This document shows positions 62,211 through 64,000 of a DNA stretch of 64,000 nt, one piece after another (the first letter of the stretch is position 1; each line of letters opens with the position of its first letter). This DNA is from Porphyromonadaceae bacterium UBA7555 (lineage in GTDB: Bacteria > Bacteroidota > Bacteroidia > Bacteroidales > Muribaculaceae), in NCBI GenBank assembly GCA_002478045.1, contig DLLT01000031.1, positions 49,616 through 113,615 of the forward strand. The letters run 5' to 3'. Below the pieces are notes generated by a model. It did not search any database, had not been told where the DNA came from, and saw only the letters and a program-made list of their open reading frames with translations. A program made the translations under genes and the position numbers.

Positions 62211-62762
62211 TTAGTTTTTGGCGTTCTTGAAGGGAAGTCCGAAGTGCTTGAGCAGCGCGTAACCTTCGGCATCAGTCTTGGCGGAAGTCACAAATGTGAT
62301 GTTCATACCAAGAAGCTTGCTGATGGCATCGATGTTGATCTCGGGGAAGATGATCTGCTCGGTGATGCCGAGAGTGTAGTTGCCACGGCCGTCAAGTTTG
62401 CCTTCTATACCCTTGAAATCACGGATACGGGGCAGAGCCACACGTACCAGACGCTCAAGGAATTCGTACATACGCTCGCGACGAAGGGTCACGCGTACGC
62501 CTACGGGCATTTTCTTGCGCAGGTGGAAGTTGGAGATATCCTTCTTGGACAAGGTGGCCACTGCTTTCTGACCGGTGATGGCGGTGAGCTCGGCGATGGC
62601 GGTGTCTATGATCTTGCGATCCTGAGTTGCTTCACCAAGACCCTGATTAATGACAATTTTCTCCAAGCGGGGCACCTGCATTACGGTGGTGTAGTTGAAC
62701 TCTTTCTCAAGGGCGGGGATAATGCGCTCCTTGTAGTCTTTCTGAAGTGTGGTGGTGCTCAT
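62211..62762 (-). CDS. rplE: 50S ribosomal protein L5
   Basis: A 183-residue 5S rRNA-binding protein. Marks: YNYTTVMQVPRLEKIVINQGLGEA-type N-terminus (residues 23-46), TGQKAVATLSKKDISNFHLR, PVGVRVTLRRERMYEFL and GRGNYTLGITEQIIFPEI. It shares one base with the rplX stop, so translation is coupled. Confidence 0.98.
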   Translation of the reverse strand: MSTTTLQKDYKERIIPALEKEFNYTTVMQVPRLEKIVINQGLGEATQDRKIIDTAIAELTAITGQKAVATLSKKDISNFHLRKKMPVGVRVTLRRERMYEFLERLVRVALPRIRDFKGIEGKLDGRGNYTLGITEQIIFPEINIDAISKLLGMNITFVTSAKTDAEGYALLKHFGLPFKNAKN

Positions 62763-63082
62763 TATTTAATCTCCTCTCCTGATTTTTTTGAATAACGGAC
62801 TGTCTTGCCTGCCTCGTTCTTACGGAAGCCCACGCGTACGGGCTTACCGCTCTTGGGGTCGAGCAGGGCAACGTTGCTCACATGTATGCCGGCCTCTTTC
62901 TTCACCAGACCGCCCTGAGGGTGCTGAGCCGAGGGTTTGGTGGCCTTGGTGACTACATTGACGCCTTCGACGACTACACGGTCTTTTTTGACGAGTACTT
63001 CGAGTACGCGTCCTTGCTTGCCGCGGTCTTCGCCGGCGAGCACTTGTACGGTGTCGCCTTTTTTGATATGCTGTTTGCTCAT
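62762..63082 (-). CDS. rplX: 50S ribosomal protein L24
   Basis: A 106-residue assembly-initiating protein with a KOW motif (KKGDTVQVLAGEDRGKQGRV). Other marks are VVEGVNVVTKATKPSAQHPQGG and VALLDPKSGKPVRVGF. Normal length. Confidence 0.98.
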   Translation of the reverse strand: MSKQHIKKGDTVQVLAGEDRGKQGRVLEVLVKKDRVVVEGVNVVTKATKPSAQHPQGGLVKKEAGIHVSNVALLDPKSGKPVRVGFRKNEAGKTVRYSKKSGEEIK

Positions 63083-63115
63083 TGTCTTGTTTGTGTTTGG
63101 TGGCGCGAGGCTTGA

Positions 63116-63481
63116 TTAGAGCACCTCGGGTGCCAGTGAAACGATTTTCATGTTGGTGGCACGGAGCTCACGGGCTACCGGTCCGAAGATACGCGTGCCA
63201 CGGAGTTCGCCTGCGTTATTGAGCAGTACACAGGCGTTGTCGTCAAAGCGGATGTAGGATCCGTCGGCACGGCGGATTTCCTTCTTGGTGCGTACGACGA
63301 CGGCTTTGCTGACGGTGCCTTTCTTGACGTCGGAACCGGGCAGGGCGTTTTTCACCGATACTACGATGATGTCACCTACGGAAGCATAACGGCGCCCTGT
63401 ACCTCCGAGTACGTGGATGCACAGTACTTCTTTGGCGCCGGAGTTGTCGGCTACAGTGAGCCTTGTTTCGGTTTGTATCAT
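63116..63481 (-). CDS. rplN: 50S ribosomal protein L14
   Basis: A 121-residue protein at the subunit interface. Marks: MIQTETRLTVADNSGAKEVLC, GRRYASVGDIIVVSVK, AVVVRTKKEIRRADGSYIRF and GTRIFGPVARELR. Full family length. Confidence 0.98.
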   Translation of the reverse strand: MIQTETRLTVADNSGAKEVLCIHVLGGTGRRYASVGDIIVVSVKNALPGSDVKKGTVSKAVVVRTKKEIRRADGSYIRFDDNACVLLNNAGELRGTRIFGPVARELRATNMKIVSLAPEVL

Positions 63482-63486
63482 TGTCG

Positions 63487-63744
63487 TTACTTAACTTTTT
63501 CGATGATTTCTACTAATCTCCAGCGCTTGGTCTTGCTCATAGGGCGAGTTTCCATCAGGCGTACGGTGTCACCTACGGAGCACTCGTTCTTCTCGTCGTG
63601 GGCGTGGAACTTCTTGGTCTTGTTCACGAATTTGCCGTAGATGGGGTGTTTCTCTTTCCATTTTACGGTCACGGTGATTGTCTTGTCGCCTTTGTTGCTG
63701 GAAACAACCCCGATGCGTTCTTTACGAAGATTTCGTTTTTCCAT
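63487..63744 (-). CDS. rpsQ: 30S ribosomal protein S17
   Basis: An 85-residue OB-fold protein. Marks: RKERIGVVSSNKGDKTITV, HPIYGKFVNKTKKFHAHDE and CSVGDTVRLMETRPMSKTKRW. It lies 5 nt before rplN. Confidence 0.98.
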   Translation of the reverse strand: MEKRNLRKERIGVVSSNKGDKTITVTVKWKEKHPIYGKFVNKTKKFHAHDEKNECSVGDTVRLMETRPMSKTKRWRLVEIIEKVK

Positions 63745-63793
63745 GTGTTTCTGTTGTTAGTTGTTGTGGAACATTGGATGGGGATGTCCGGAG

Positions 63794-64000
63794 TTATTTC
63801 GCAGCTTTGGCTTCCTGTATTTCGCGAGCACGAAGTTCGGTCTTCACGCGTGCTATAGCACGACGGTCGGCTGTAATCTTTGCAGGGTTATCCAGGGGCG
63901 TTACGGCATGGTTGATGGTGAGCTGGCGGTAGTCTTTCTCCATCTGTGCGAGGCGTGCGCGCAGGTCGGCGGTCGCCATTTCTTTGATTTCTTGCTGTTT
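63794..64000 (-). CDS. rpmC: 50S ribosomal protein L29, 5' end cut by window
   Basis: The frame is open to the window edge: KQQEIKEM precedes an internal Met, and relatives start a residue or so before this, so the true ATG lies just outside. The visible part (68 residues) has DLRARLAQMEKDYRQLTINHAV, given in part, and PAKITADRRAIARVKTELR, typical of L29. First visible gene of the ribosomal operon, 49 nt before rpsQ. Confidence 0.93.
   Translation of the reverse strand, partial: KQQEIKEMATADLRARLAQMEKDYRQLTINHAVTPLDNPAKITADRRAIARVKTELRAREIQEAKAAK

Overview
The window looks like a chromosome segment of a gut-type Bacteroidales bacterium, probably Muribaculaceae-like; this is an inference. It rests on the SusC/SusD pair, many lipoproteins with signal-peptide cysteines, proteins ending in type IX secretion (T9SS) style tails, GLUG and BspA-type LRR surface proteins, and many Bacteroidetes promoter boxes (TAnnTTTG, sometimes with TTTG 19-21 nt upstream). 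Most genes are on the minus strand. No insertion sequence, prophage or CRISPR array is visible.

Layout. 0-5 kb: an Ig-like lipoprotein and a secreted GHL10-type glycoside hydrolase. 5-13.2 kb: a minus-strand susC-susD-lipoprotein-PKD lipoprotein operon, divergent from a two-component system (13.7-15.8 kb). 15.9-19.8 kb: a methionine operon (metY-metX-hom). 19.9-22.1 kb: rsmA-mgtE. 22.4-28.4 kb: two very large GLUG-repeat lipoproteins. 28.7 kb: tRNA-Leu. 29-35.4 kb: a phosphodiester glycosidase and pyrG-yidC. 35.8-38.1 kb: two tRNA-Val genes, then mtnN-luxS-AlbA_2. 38.3-43.6 kb: an LRR surface protein, a membrane-anchored AraC regulator and an unrecognised secreted protein. 43.7-45.2 kb: tRNA-Arg and thyA-folA. 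45.2-52.7 kb: a glycogen branching enzyme, recF-dciA and neighbours, and purB. 52.9-64 kb: the spc/alpha ribosomal operon from rpmC (cut by the window edge) to rplQ, with secY, map, infA and rpoA.

The most interesting element lies upstream of metY. A 35-codon open frame with ten Met codons follows a consensus promoter and precedes a strong hairpin. An 8-nt segment at the end of this frame (GGAGTCGG) is perfectly complementary to part of the hairpin's 5' arm (CCGACTCC). This is the architecture of a leader-peptide attenuator sensing methionine supply, placed in front of the methionine biosynthesis operon. The hairpin lacks a good U-tract, so the mode of termination is open. The same window carries mtnN-luxS, which recycles S-adenosylhomocysteine to homocysteine, the product that MetY makes de novo.

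Other points of note: two unusually long, hairpin-rich spacers inside the ribosomal operon directly before rpsD and rpsH (candidate autoregulatory leaders); a GLUG lipoprotein with a roughly 220-residue helical, partly hydrophobic insert; hairpins in the pyrG leader; and a DHFR in which the conserved active-site Trp is Cys.
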